NCBI GenBank assembly: GCA_937902565.1
Contig: CALFMX010000099.1
Location: forward strand, 1-10,417
Direction: 5' to 3'
Source: an uncultured Spirochaetales bacterium
Lineage (GTDB): Bacteria > Spirochaetota > Spirochaetia > Sphaerochaetales > Sphaerochaetaceae
Length of the DNA: 10,417 nucleotides
Position 1 is the stretch's first letter; each line of letters begins with the position of its first letter. The translations under genes and the position numbers were made by a program. The notes beneath the pieces were generated by a model. It ran no database searches. It saw only the letters and a list, made by a program, of their open reading frames with translations, and was not told the origin of the DNA. Below are positions 1-7,341 of this stretch, piece by piece.

Positions 1-2
1 AC

Positions 3-23
3 GATCGCTACATGGCGAAGTAG
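3..23 (+). CDS. Possible last codons of an upstream gene (partial)
   Basis: Frame 3 gives six sense codons (Asp-Arg-Tyr-Met-Ala-Lys) followed by two tandem TAG stops at 21-26. The hairpin at 42-63 lies about 20 bases after the stop, which is a sensible place for the end of a gene. Nothing in so short a piece identifies the protein. From context, a sugar transporter component or another catabolic gene would be expected, but that is only inference. The other frames here are also short, so this could be chance. Confidence 0.3.
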   Translation, partial: DRYMAK

Positions 24-41
24 TAGGAGCGAACATTGGAT

Positions 42-81
42 GTAGGCCGATTCGTCGGCCTACTCTCCTTACTCTCTTTTT
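42..81 (+). terminator. Hairpin with pyrimidine-rich tail, possible terminator or leader hairpin
   Basis: A perfect 9-bp inverted repeat, GTAGGCCGA (42-50) and TCGGCCTAC (55-63), encloses a TTCG tetraloop (51-54). It is followed by a tract that is pyrimidine except for one A (64-81) and ends in five T residues (77-81). This resembles a Rho-independent terminator for an upstream gene, but the T run starts 13 bases after the stem instead of directly after it. It could instead be an attenuator or a stabilising hairpin in the leader of the lyase gene, because the Shine-Dalgarno sequence AGGA (82-85) follows at once. I see no convincing -35/-10 promoter in 1-91. Confidence 0.5.
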
Positions 82-91
82 AGGATAGACC

Positions 92-2179
92 ATGAACAAC
101 AAGGAAAAATTACTGACCCTCCTCGATACCTCCCATCCCTCGTTAGCGGGCTTGGAAGCACTGATCAAGAGAGGGGCTGTCGATGAAGCGACTGCCATGG
201 TGGTGGAGCACTACCGCACCCGCACCGAGCCGCACTACCTCTTTGAAGCCAAGGAGTGTGAGGCCCTCGAGGATGAGCAGATCTTCGTGGACGCCCAGAA
301 GGTGATGGACCACATCATCTGGGGCCATGATTTTGATGGACCCATCGATTGGCGCTTCAACCCGACGACCGAGACCAGTAGGGATAATGAGTGGAGCTGG
401 TCGCTCTTTCGCACGTTGTTCTGGCAACCACTGGCCCGAGCCTACGCCCTGAGCAAGGACGATCGCTACGTCGTGGAGTTCTGTGCGCAGCTGAAGAGCT
501 TCTACGAAGCATGGCCGGCCAAGGAGTTCATCGAGTGGGACGAGATGGACAAGAGCAGCCCCTTCCCTGGCCACGCGTGGCGTACCATCGAGTCGGGGAT
601 CCGGATCTACACCACCTGGCTGCCGGTCCTCGAGGTCTTCCGCAGCAGCCCCTCCTTCGATGAGGAGAGCTGGGCGATCTTCCTCTGCTCGATCCACGAC
701 CACGGCACCTTCCTCCACAAGCACTACTCCAACCACAACCGCTCGAGCAATTGGCTCAGCATGGAAGCGAGTGCGCTCCTCCAGCTCGGAATCATGTTCC
801 CCGAGATGAAGGATGCACAAATGTGGCGTGAAGAGGGGTACCGGCGTGTGATGCACGAGATCGTCTACTGCTTCGACAGCGAGGGCGCACACATGGAGCA
901 CACCCCGATCTACCACATGGTGGCTGCCCTCACCTTTACCCAGGCCACCCAACTGTGCATCCTCAACAGCATCCCCGTCGCACCCTATGCGATGCCCCTG
1001 CTCACCAAGGCCGCCGAATATGTCATGGCGGTCATGAAGCCCGACTTCTCCACCCCGATGATCGGGGATGCCGACCGTACTACCGTCAAGGGGCGGATCA
1101 CCGACCCCTCCAAGTACGAGGGTATGAACCTCTCCTTCTTCCCCGATGACCTCAACGAACTTCGTGCCTACTTCAACTGGATGGCCCGCCTCACCGGTCG
1201 GGAGGACTTCGCCTACATTGCCAGCGCAGGGGAGCGGGGCACGCCCCCCGCACAGCTGGATTATCGCCTCGACGAGTCCGCCTTCTACGTGATGCGTACC
1301 GGATGGACGGAGCGTGACAGCTACCTCCACCTGTTGGGCGTGAAGCTTGAGCGGGGTGAGCGCAGCACCCACTCCCACAACGACACCGGCCACCTCGAGC
1401 TGATGGTCGGCGGGGAGGATGTCCTCATCGACAGCGGTCGTTACATCTACAACAGTTCAATCTGGAAGGATTGGCGGGCATACTTTACCGGCTCGCTGGC
1501 TCACAACACCGTCTATATCGACAACCACTATATGGGCAAGATCCCCAATGTCGACCGGGTGCGTGGGGTGCGGACCTTCTGCCACGCCTTCGAGCGCCAT
1601 GACACATACCTGATGATGGACATCTCTCATAACGGTTACGTCCTGATGAGCGACCCGATCTTCCACCGCCGCAAGGTGGTCTTCTTCCCCGAGAGTGGCT
1701 CTACCGTCGTGGTCGACCACCTCACCGGCGAGGGGAGGGAGGAGCATGACATCCGTTTTACCTGGAACTTTGCATCTCCGGCTGTCGAACGCCTGAGTGA
1801 CCAGGTCTCCCGCTATACCACACCGGGCAAGCAGGTCTTCACCAAATATGCGGTGGCGACCCACCCCGGCCAACGGCAGGCCAGCCTTGCAGCCATTGAT
1901 GGCATCACGTCCGTAGCGGATGCCACCGGTTGGCAGTCGCAGCTGCTCTGTGGATCGGAAGATCCCAAGGGTGGGTGGGTCTCCTACGGCTACCCGGTAC
2001 GCGAGGCCACCGGCCAGATCCAGGAGTGCTTTGTCAGCCGCACCGACATCACCATGGTGACCGTCATTGCCAAGGACCGGCATACCGTCACGGTTGAGGC
2101 GAGTGGAGCTGACGCAACGATAACCATCGATGAGGTGAAGATTGTGGTCACCGAAGAGAGTATGGAGGTATTGGCATGA
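92..2179 (+). CDS. Heparinase II/III family polysaccharide lyase, probably cytoplasmic
   Basis: This 695-residue protein has the two-part layout of heparinase II/III-type lyases: an alpha-helical toroid in roughly the first 370 residues and a beta-sandwich domain from about residue 395 onward. Such enzymes cleave uronic-acid linkages by beta-elimination, leaving an unsaturated uronate end. Visible motifs are HNRSSNW with Asn220-Trp221, EHTPIYH with Tyr274 and His275, the C-terminal-domain motif THSHNDTGH (His427, His429, His434), and SLAHNTVYID with His471. Asn, His and Tyr residues at such positions form the catalytic set in characterised members. The N-terminus is polar (MNNKEKLLTLLD) with no signal peptide or lipobox, so it probably acts inside the cell on imported oligosaccharides. 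AGGA at 82-85 is 6 bases before the ATG and supports the start. The stop overlaps the next gene by 4 bp. The substrate (alginate, heparan-like, or other uronate glycan) cannot be read from the sequence. Oligo-alginate lyase is one option. Confidence 0.87.
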   Translation: MNNKEKLLTLLDTSHPSLAGLEALIKRGAVDEATAMVVEHYRTRTEPHYLFEAKECEALEDEQIFVDAQKVMDHIIWGHDFDGPIDWRFNPTTETSRDNEWSWSLFRTLFWQPLARAYALSKDDRYVVEFCAQLKSFYEAWPAKEFIEWDEMDKSSPFPGHAWRTIESGIRIYTTWLPVLEVFRSSPSFDEESWAIFLCSIHDHGTFLHKHYSNHNRSSNWLSMEASALLQLGIMFPEMKDAQMWREEGYRRVMHEIVYCFDSEGAHMEHTPIYHMVAALTFTQATQLCILNSIPVAPYAMPLLTKAAEYVMAVMKPDFSTPMIGDADRTTVKGRITDPSKYEGMNLSFFPDDLNELRAYFNWMARLTGREDFAYIASAGERGTPPAQLDYRLDESAFYVMRTGWTERDSYLHLLGVKLERGERSTHSHNDTGHLELMVGGEDVLIDSGRYIYNSSIWKDWRAYFTGSLAHNTVYIDNHYMGKIPNVDRVRGVRTFCHAFERHDTYLMMDISHNGYVLMSDPIFHRRKVVFFPESGSTVVVDHLTGEGREEHDIRFTWNFASPAVERLSDQVSRYTTPGKQVFTKYAVATHPGQRQASLAAIDGITSVADATGWQSQLLCGSEDPKGGWVSYGYPVREATGQIQECFVSRTDITMVTVIAKDRHTVTVEASGADATITIDEVKIVVTEESMEVLA

Positions 2180-2931
2180 GATTTGGCCTATGCACTGATG
2201 TAAGGAATATTGGCGAGGTAGCGGCCCTTGGCTTCGACTACCTCGAAGCAAAGCTCAACCAGGTCGCTCTCCTGGAGGAGGCGGAGTTCGAGGCGATCTG
2301 CCGCGAGGTGGAGAAGGCGCCCATCAGGGTGGAGCGCTGCTGTCTGCTCCTTCCCAAGTCGATGAGCGTCATCGGTGCCTCCTACGATGAGGAGGCCCTC
2401 ACTGCCTACCTGGAGACCGCCTTCAGCCGGATGAAGCGCCTTGGCGCCGACCTGGTCGTCTTCGGTAGCGGGAAGTCCCGCGCCTTCGGCCCGGAGCTCA
2501 GCTACCAGGAGGCGTTTACCCAGTTGGTGGGGGTGACACGGCTCATCGGTGAGGTTGCGGCCCGCCATGGCGTGACCATCGCCATCGAACCGCTGAACCG
2601 CAAGGAGACCAACCTGATCAACACCCTCGGCGAGGGGGCGGCGCTCCAGGCAGCGGTCAACCTGCCCAACGTCGGCCTGCTTGCCGACGCCTACCATCTG
2701 CGCAGTGAGTGCGAACCCCTCTCGCGGATCGGCGAGACCGCCCCGCTGATGCACACCCACATCGCCCTCCTGGAGGGGAGACGATACCCCACCGAGGCGA
2801 GCGACGAGGTCGCTGAATTCTTCGCCTCGCTCAAGGCCGCATCCTATGACGGGACGATGAGCATCGAGGGGTCCAGTGACGACTACCAGGGTGATGGAAA
2901 GAAGGCCCTCGCGGTCTTGAGGAGCATGTAA
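2176..2931 (+). CDS. Xylose-isomerase-like TIM-barrel sugar isomerase/epimerase or lyase
   Basis: A 251-residue protein of the usual length for the AP-endonuclease-2/xylose-isomerase-like TIM-barrel family. It opens with MRFGLCTDV (first beta strand) and shows the expected metal ligands in order: Glu138 in IAIEPLNR, Asp171 in LLADAYHL (His174 nearby), His195 in MHTHIA, and Glu231 in MSIEG. Members bind a divalent metal and act as ketose epimerases, inosose dehydratases, hydroxypyruvate isomerases, or enzymes that eliminate or hydrate 3-keto-sugars. The exact reaction cannot be told from motifs. Its place directly before a Gfo/Idh/MocA dehydrogenase is the arrangement seen in several keto-sugar pathways, so a role after oxidation of the sugar is a fair inference. 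GGAGGT at 2164-2169 is well spaced from the ATG, and the start overlaps the lyase stop as ATGA. A cytoplasmic enzyme, since no signal peptide is visible. Confidence 0.85.
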   Translation: MRFGLCTDVRNIGEVAALGFDYLEAKLNQVALLEEAEFEAICREVEKAPIRVERCCLLLPKSMSVIGASYDEEALTAYLETAFSRMKRLGADLVVFGSGKSRAFGPELSYQEAFTQLVGVTRLIGEVAARHGVTIAIEPLNRKETNLINTLGEGAALQAAVNLPNVGLLADAYHLRSECEPLSRIGETAPLMHTHIALLEGRRYPTEASDEVAEFFASLKAASYDGTMSIEGSSDDYQGDGKKALAVLRSM

Positions 2932-2934
2932 ACC

Positions 2935-4056
2935 ATGGAAAAACAGGTTCGGATCGGAATCATCGGATATGGGAAGATGGGGAGCCAGCACTCCAAGGCC
3001 CTGATGGGCAACAAGGTCCCCCATGCACTCCTCACCTGCGTTGCGGATATAGATCCGGTGAGGATCGAGCTTGCCCGGGCAACCTACGGGGATGCACTCA
3101 GCTACTATGACAGCGCTGAGGCGCTCATCGAGAGCGGCTCGTGCGACGCCATCATCCCCACCGTCCCCCACTACTACCATCCGCCTTTTGCCATCAAGGC
3201 TTTTGAAGCGGGCCTCCACGTCCTCTGTGAAAAGCCGGCTGGCGTCTACATGAGCCAGGCCAAAGAGATGGTGGCGGCGGCACAGAAGAGCGGCAAGGTC
3301 TTCTCGATGATGCTCAACCAGCGCACCAACCCCCTCTACGAGAAGGCGAGGGAGATGGTGCAGGGTGGTGAGCTTGGGCGCATCATCCACGCCAACTGGA
3401 TCATCACCAGCTGGTTCAGGGCACAGAGCTACTACGACAAGTCCACATGGCGGGCAACCTGGAAGGGGGAGGGCGGTGGCGTCCTGGTCAACCAGAATCC
3501 CCATAACCTGGACCTCTGGCAGTGGATTCTCGGCATGCCATCGCGGGTGAAGGCCACCGTCTACTACGGCAAGCACCGCTCCATCGAGACCGAGGATGAC
3601 GTCTACGCCCTCTTCGAGTTCCCCGGAGGGGCGACAGGAATCTATACGACGACCATCGCCGACTCCCCGGGAACCAACCGCCTGGAGATCACCGGCACCC
3701 TCGGCAAGCTGGTCATCGAGGAGAATGCCCTGCGCTTCCATCGCCTCGATGAGTCTATCGATGCGTTCAACGAGCGCTTTGACGGAGAGATCGGCCAGCC
3801 CAAGAATGAGGTTATACAGATACCCGTTGAGGGCACCTATACATCGCACGCCGGCATCATGGAGAACTTCTCGGCCGCCATCCTCGATGGCACACCCCTC
3901 ATCGCCCCGGGCGAGGATGGGCTTGCGAGCCTTGCGATCTCCAATGCTGTGCACCTCTCCTCCTGGACCGGCGAGGGGTGGGTGGATATCCCTTGTGATG
4001 AAGCGGCGTACAACCGGGAGCTGGCTTCTCGATGTGGGGGGCAATTGCCCGTATAA
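2935..4056 (+). CDS. Gfo/Idh/MocA family NAD(P)-dependent sugar oxidoreductase (first copy)
   Basis: A 373-residue protein. The N-terminal Rossmann fold is marked by IGIIGYGKMGSQH (glycines 11, 13 and 16). The family Glu-Lys-Pro motif is at Glu99-Lys100-Pro101 (CEKP), with Lys100 the usual catalytic lysine. The C-terminal substrate domain has GEGGGVLVNQNPHNLDLWQW, with Asn186, His190 and Asp193. Many family members have Asp four residues before the catalytic His; here it is Asn186. Such enzymes oxidise a sugar or cyclitol hydroxyl, or reduce a keto-sugar, with NAD(P). The substrate is unknown, but a glycoside or uronate from the lyase step fits the context. It lies 3 bp after the TIM-barrel gene, and GAGGAG at 2919-2924 serves as its ribosome site. 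It shares the local pattern YY-x-KS-x-WR with the second copy at 6322-7341, yet the two are clearly diverged. Confidence 0.9.
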   Translation: MEKQVRIGIIGYGKMGSQHSKALMGNKVPHALLTCVADIDPVRIELARATYGDALSYYDSAEALIESGSCDAIIPTVPHYYHPPFAIKAFEAGLHVLCEKPAGVYMSQAKEMVAAAQKSGKVFSMMLNQRTNPLYEKAREMVQGGELGRIIHANWIITSWFRAQSYYDKSTWRATWKGEGGGVLVNQNPHNLDLWQWILGMPSRVKATVYYGKHRSIETEDDVYALFEFPGGATGIYTTTIADSPGTNRLEITGTLGKLVIEENALRFHRLDESIDAFNERFDGEIGQPKNEVIQIPVEGTYTSHAGIMENFSAAILDGTPLIAPGEDGLASLAISNAVHLSSWTGEGWVDIPCDEAAYNRELASRCGGQLPV

Positions 4057-4057
4057 T
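4039..4057 (+). promoter_or_regulatory. Palindrome plus TATAAT before the regulator gene (tentative)
   Basis: A perfect 12-bp palindrome, GGGCAATTGCCC (4039-4050), is followed by a perfect -10-type hexamer TATAAT (4052-4057). The hexamer overlaps the stop codon of the preceding dehydrogenase, and the regulator ATG is at 4064. A -35 at the normal distance would be TCGATG (4029-4034), which matches TTGACA at only three positions. The arrangement could be an internal promoter with an overlapping operator, but the sequence is also constrained by coding and may be chance. Confidence 0.22.
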
Positions 4058-4063
4058 GCGCAT

Positions 4064-6325
4064 ATGACGGACACGTTGTCGACAACATTCAAGAAGCGAT
4101 TGCTGAGGAAGTGGAAGTACTCCTACCTGGCAGTCATCGTGTTGCCGATCATCCTCATCGTCTCTCTCTCGATCACCAGCCTGCGTTCGATGAACCGGGC
4201 GGTGACCGAGGTGAATTCGCTTGCCGTGCGGTTCATGTACCATGAGTTTGATACCGTCTTCACCGAGGTCAATGCGCTGAGCCAGGAGTTGCTGCTCTCA
4301 CCAAGCATGCAGCGATTGAGCCGGGCCTCCGATACCAGCGAGCTGGACTCCTTCTACCTCTATGAGACGGCGATGACCCTGTCGCGGATGTTGGGTCGTG
4401 GCTCCGTTGTAACCGATATGATGATCTTCTCCCCATCCCTGGACTACTACATCTCGACGAGCCGGTGGGGAACGCTGGAGAACCTGCCACTGCTCAACGA
4501 CTTCAGCTTGCCCTGGAGTGCAGAACGCTATCAAACGGTCTTTGGCACCTCCCCCAAGACCCTGATGATCGAGGACGCCACCTGCTGCCTCGTCGGTGGG
4601 TCCACCCTCGACCGCATCCTCATCATCCGGCCCCTCTCCTTTGCACAAAGTGGGTGGCAACATGAGTTCTCGATTGCCCTGCTCGTCGATATCACCCCCC
4701 AGATTGTCGAGAACCTGGGTTTGCTGCAGGACTTTCTGATCGTCAACAAGGTCTCCAACCGGGTGCTCTACAACTTCGGTGACCTATACAAGACCGGCGA
4801 TGATGCCGGTGTGTTGGGCGAAATCCCGTCAGGGGAGAGCCGGCGGATCGGCAACAGCATCGCGACGGTCGCCTCCTCTGCCGTCTCCAACTCAAACTAC
4901 GTCGTGCTCATGGACCGAGGCTCGTACTTCCGTACTCTCGTGATCTCCTCCCTCGTCTCTCTGGGCTACATCCTTGTCGCCCTGGTCGGTGGGTGGGCCA
5001 TCATGCGATGGCGGATCGGAAAGGATTGGGCGCTCTATGAGGAGGCGCTCGTGCAGTCGGGCTCGAGCCTTGATGAGGAGGAGTACAATGGGGTCTATGG
5101 CCCATTCGTCACCTCTGTCTCGCGCCTGAGGATGGAGAAGGAGGGGATGGGCCAGATCATCCACGACCAGACCAAGAAGCTGAGGAGCCATCTGGTCGCC
5201 CGCCTGATGGCAGGCAGCAAGGGGACGGTCAGTGCTGAGGCGCTGGCTGCCAGCGGGGTGGCGCTGCGCTCCAACCTCTTTATCGTGGTGATCATCTGCT
5301 CAGCCGACTACTCGCTTGATGAGACGCAGGAGCAGCAGCTTATCGCCTGGTTCGAGGAGAACGGCTATGAAGTGCTGCCCACCGCCACGCCGCACGGCAT
5401 CGCCTTGATCATCAACACAGATGAGGAGGTATCGACGACCGAGGCGTTGGCACTCAAGGTGGGGGAGCTCAAGGCAGGAGAGGGGGGCAGTGCACTCCAG
5501 GTCGTCTCCTCCGATGTGGTGGAGGGATTGAACAACCTGGGGCGCGCCTACCTCGATGCGGTGAACGTGTTGGAGTACCAGCGGTCGATCGGGAGCCTCG
5601 AGTTCATGACCAACCGGGATATGCTGGAGATGAGCAGCCAGACCAACTACATCTACACCTCCGAGCAGGAGTTGCGCCTCGCCCAGCTCATCCAGAGCGC
5701 CAAGAGCGAGGAGGCCACAGACCTTGTGGAGAAGGTCCTGGAGGCGAATCGCAGCGATGGGGTGAGCCCACAGCGGTTGCGGTACCTCCTCTTCGCCATC
5801 GCCGGTACGGTAGTCAGGACAGCCAACCAGCTTGAGGGACGCTACCCCGGCCTCATCCCCTCACTCTTGCTGCCGCCGATCCTGCAGACCGATGACTTTG
5901 AGCGCTCTATCAAGAGCGTCGATGAGATGATCGGCCAGCTCTGCAGTGCCGTGGCACACATCGAACGCCAGTTCGCCTGTGAGGGCGGAATCCAGTACGA
6001 CATCTATCGCCAGGCACTGGCGCTCATCCACTTCAACTACAATGATCCGATGGTCAACGTCTCCTATATTGCCGACGAGATCGGCGTCTCAGCAACGTTT
6101 CTCTCCCGGATCTTCAAGAAGTACCACCTCCAGAACATCTCCGACTACCTCAGCGTGGTCAGGGTGGAGGCGGCAAAGAGCCTGTTGGCGGAGGGGATGA
6201 GCCTTGCAGAGGTCGTTGATGCATGTGGATTCGGGAGTCTGAGGACCTTTATGCGGGTCTTCAAGAGTATTGAACATATTACCCCCGGCCAATATCGGAC
6301 GCTGGTGGGAATGGAGCAGGAATGA
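4064..6325 (+). CDS. AraC-family transcriptional regulator with membrane-anchored extracytoplasmic sensor domain
   Basis: From ATG 4064 this is 753 residues. A basic N-terminus (KKRLLRKWK) precedes transmembrane segment 1 (about 21-40). A sensor region of about 250 residues lies outside the membrane, then transmembrane segment 2 (about 292-314), a cytoplasmic middle region with a GGDEF-like or linker appearance but no clear catalytic motif, and a C-terminal AraC DNA-binding domain (about 646-748). The two helix-turn-helix units are at 666-686 (SYIADEIGVSATFLSRIFKK) and 714-735. The latter is followed by the typical ITPGQYR (739-745). Proteins of this type sense an external sugar and activate nearby catabolic genes, here presumably this operon (inference). 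The frame stays open upstream to 3596, but that stretch lies inside the previous gene, so I reject it. There is no good Shine-Dalgarno near 4064; GGGGGG at 4036-4041 is too far away. Translation may be coupled to the preceding gene. The stop overlaps the next start as ATGA. Confidence 0.88.
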   Translation: MTDTLSTTFKKRLLRKWKYSYLAVIVLPIILIVSLSITSLRSMNRAVTEVNSLAVRFMYHEFDTVFTEVNALSQELLLSPSMQRLSRASDTSELDSFYLYETAMTLSRMLGRGSVVTDMMIFSPSLDYYISTSRWGTLENLPLLNDFSLPWSAERYQTVFGTSPKTLMIEDATCCLVGGSTLDRILIIRPLSFAQSGWQHEFSIALLVDITPQIVENLGLLQDFLIVNKVSNRVLYNFGDLYKTGDDAGVLGEIPSGESRRIGNSIATVASSAVSNSNYVVLMDRGSYFRTLVISSLVSLGYILVALVGGWAIMRWRIGKDWALYEEALVQSGSSLDEEEYNGVYGPFVTSVSRLRMEKEGMGQIIHDQTKKLRSHLVARLMAGSKGTVSAEALAASGVALRSNLFIVVIICSADYSLDETQEQQLIAWFEENGYEVLPTATPHGIALIINTDEEVSTTEALALKVGELKAGEGGSALQVVSSDVVEGLNNLGRAYLDAVNVLEYQRSIGSLEFMTNRDMLEMSSQTNYIYTSEQELRLAQLIQSAKSEEATDLVEKVLEANRSDGVSPQRLRYLLFAIAGTVVRTANQLEGRYPGLIPSLLLPPILQTDDFERSIKSVDEMIGQLCSAVAHIERQFACEGGIQYDIYRQALALIHFNYNDPMVNVSYIADEIGVSATFLSRIFKKYHLQNISDYLSVVRVEAAKSLLAEGMSLAEVVDACGFGSLRTFMRVFKSIEHITPGQYRTLVGMEQE

Positions 6326-7341
6326 AACAGTACAATGTAGCGGTCATCGGGTGTGGTGCGGTATCGAAGAATCATGGCAAGGCCCTTGCCCAGAACCCAC
6401 AGACCACGATTCGATATGCAGTGGATATCGACCGGAGCCAGGCTGAACGCTTTGCCGCCACCTATGGGGGAACGGTACTCACCGATTACCGGGAGCTCTT
6501 CAGCAAGGAAGACGTGGATGTGGTGCACATCGTCACCCCCCACCATACGCATCCGCAGATTGCCATCGACTGCATGCACGCCGGCTTGCACGTCTTCTGT
6601 GAGAAGCCGCTTGCTATCCTCCCCTTCGATGCCAAGCGGATGATCAGCGCCTCGCAGGAGACGGGCAGACGCCTCGGCGTCTGCTTCCAGAACCGGATGA
6701 ATGACGCCACGGTGCGGGCAAAGGCGATCATCGACAGCGGGGAGTACGGGGCGATTGTCAGTGCCATGGTCCTCGTCGCCTGGGACCGTGGCGGTGACTA
6801 CTATGGAAAGAGCCCGTGGAGAGGGCGTTATGAGAGCGAGGGGGGCGGGGCGCTGATCAACCAGTCGATCCACACCCTCGACCTTCTGGACTACCTCACC
6901 GGTGGGGTGGCCACCGTCAGCGGCATGGATGCCAAGCTCAGGGAAGATGATGCCTATGAGGTCGAGGACTTCGCCATGTTCTACTGCTCGTTGAAGCGGG
7001 GAGGGCGTGCAGTCGGTTTTTGCACCAACTGCTACCCCAGGAGCAAGCAGTGCACCGTCGAGATCCATCTCGAACGGGCGACGCTGACGGTCAAGCAGAG
7101 TGGCCTGGTCATTGAGGAGTCGGATGGGACAGAGCGCAGATTCGACTGCACGGTCGCCACGGGTGAGAAGTCGGAGTGGGGCCTCTCCCACGGGTTGCTC
7201 ATCGATGCGTTCTATCGTGCCCTGGAGGCTGATAGCCCCTTCATCGCCGACGCACACACCGCCCTCGCTGCCGTCGAGATGGTGCAAGCCATCCAGCACT
7301 CAAAGGGAAGGAGCATAGAGATCAAGGGGATTGAACAATGA
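6322..7341 (+). CDS. Gfo/Idh/MocA family NAD(P)-dependent oxidoreductase (second copy)
   Basis: A 339-residue dehydrogenase with the Rossmann motif AVIGCGAVSKNH near the N-terminus. It also has the family CEKP motif at Glu94-Lys95-Pro96 and a substrate-domain motif EGGGALINQSIHTLDL with Asn180, His184 and Asp187. As in the first copy, Asn occupies the place four residues before His where many members have Asp. The reaction class is oxidation of a sugar or cyclitol hydroxyl or the reverse, using NAD(P); the substrate is unknown. Two diverged copies flanking the regulator suggest two different redox steps, for example oxidation to a keto-sugar and later reduction of another intermediate, but the sequence does not show which. 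GGAG at 6313-6316 precedes the ATG at a short spacing, and the start overlaps the regulator stop by 4 bp, so translation is probably coupled. Confidence 0.9.
   Translation: MKQYNVAVIGCGAVSKNHGKALAQNPQTTIRYAVDIDRSQAERFAATYGGTVLTDYRELFSKEDVDVVHIVTPHHTHPQIAIDCMHAGLHVFCEKPLAILPFDAKRMISASQETGRRLGVCFQNRMNDATVRAKAIIDSGEYGAIVSAMVLVAWDRGGDYYGKSPWRGRYESEGGGALINQSIHTLDLLDYLTGGVATVSGMDAKLREDDAYEVEDFAMFYCSLKRGGRAVGFCTNCYPRSKQCTVEIHLERATLTVKQSGLVIEESDGTERRFDCTVATGEKSEWGLSHGLLIDAFYRALEADSPFIADAHTALAAVEMVQAIQHSKGRSIEIKGIEQ

Noticed and set aside
36..66. Possible promoter with TTGGAT and TACTCT before the lyase
   Set aside because: Each hexamer matches consensus at only three positions, the spacing is 19, and the hairpin occupies the spacer.
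143..1393. Minus-strand open frame of 416 codons opposite the lyase
   Set aside because: It mirrors the lyase codons, is rich in Gly, Val and His, has no motif, and no ribosome site was noted.
3596..4063. In-frame upstream extension of the AraC regulator by 156 codons
   Set aside because: It lies wholly within the well-supported Gfo/Idh gene, is Ser/Pro/Arg-rich, and the real protein shows a natural start with basic residues and a transmembrane segment just after ATG 4064.
2188..4092. Long minus-strand open frame of 634 codons
   Set aside because: It is antisense to the TIM-barrel and dehydrogenase genes, both with clear motifs. Long antisense frames are expected in GC-rich genes. The translation shows no recognisable domain.
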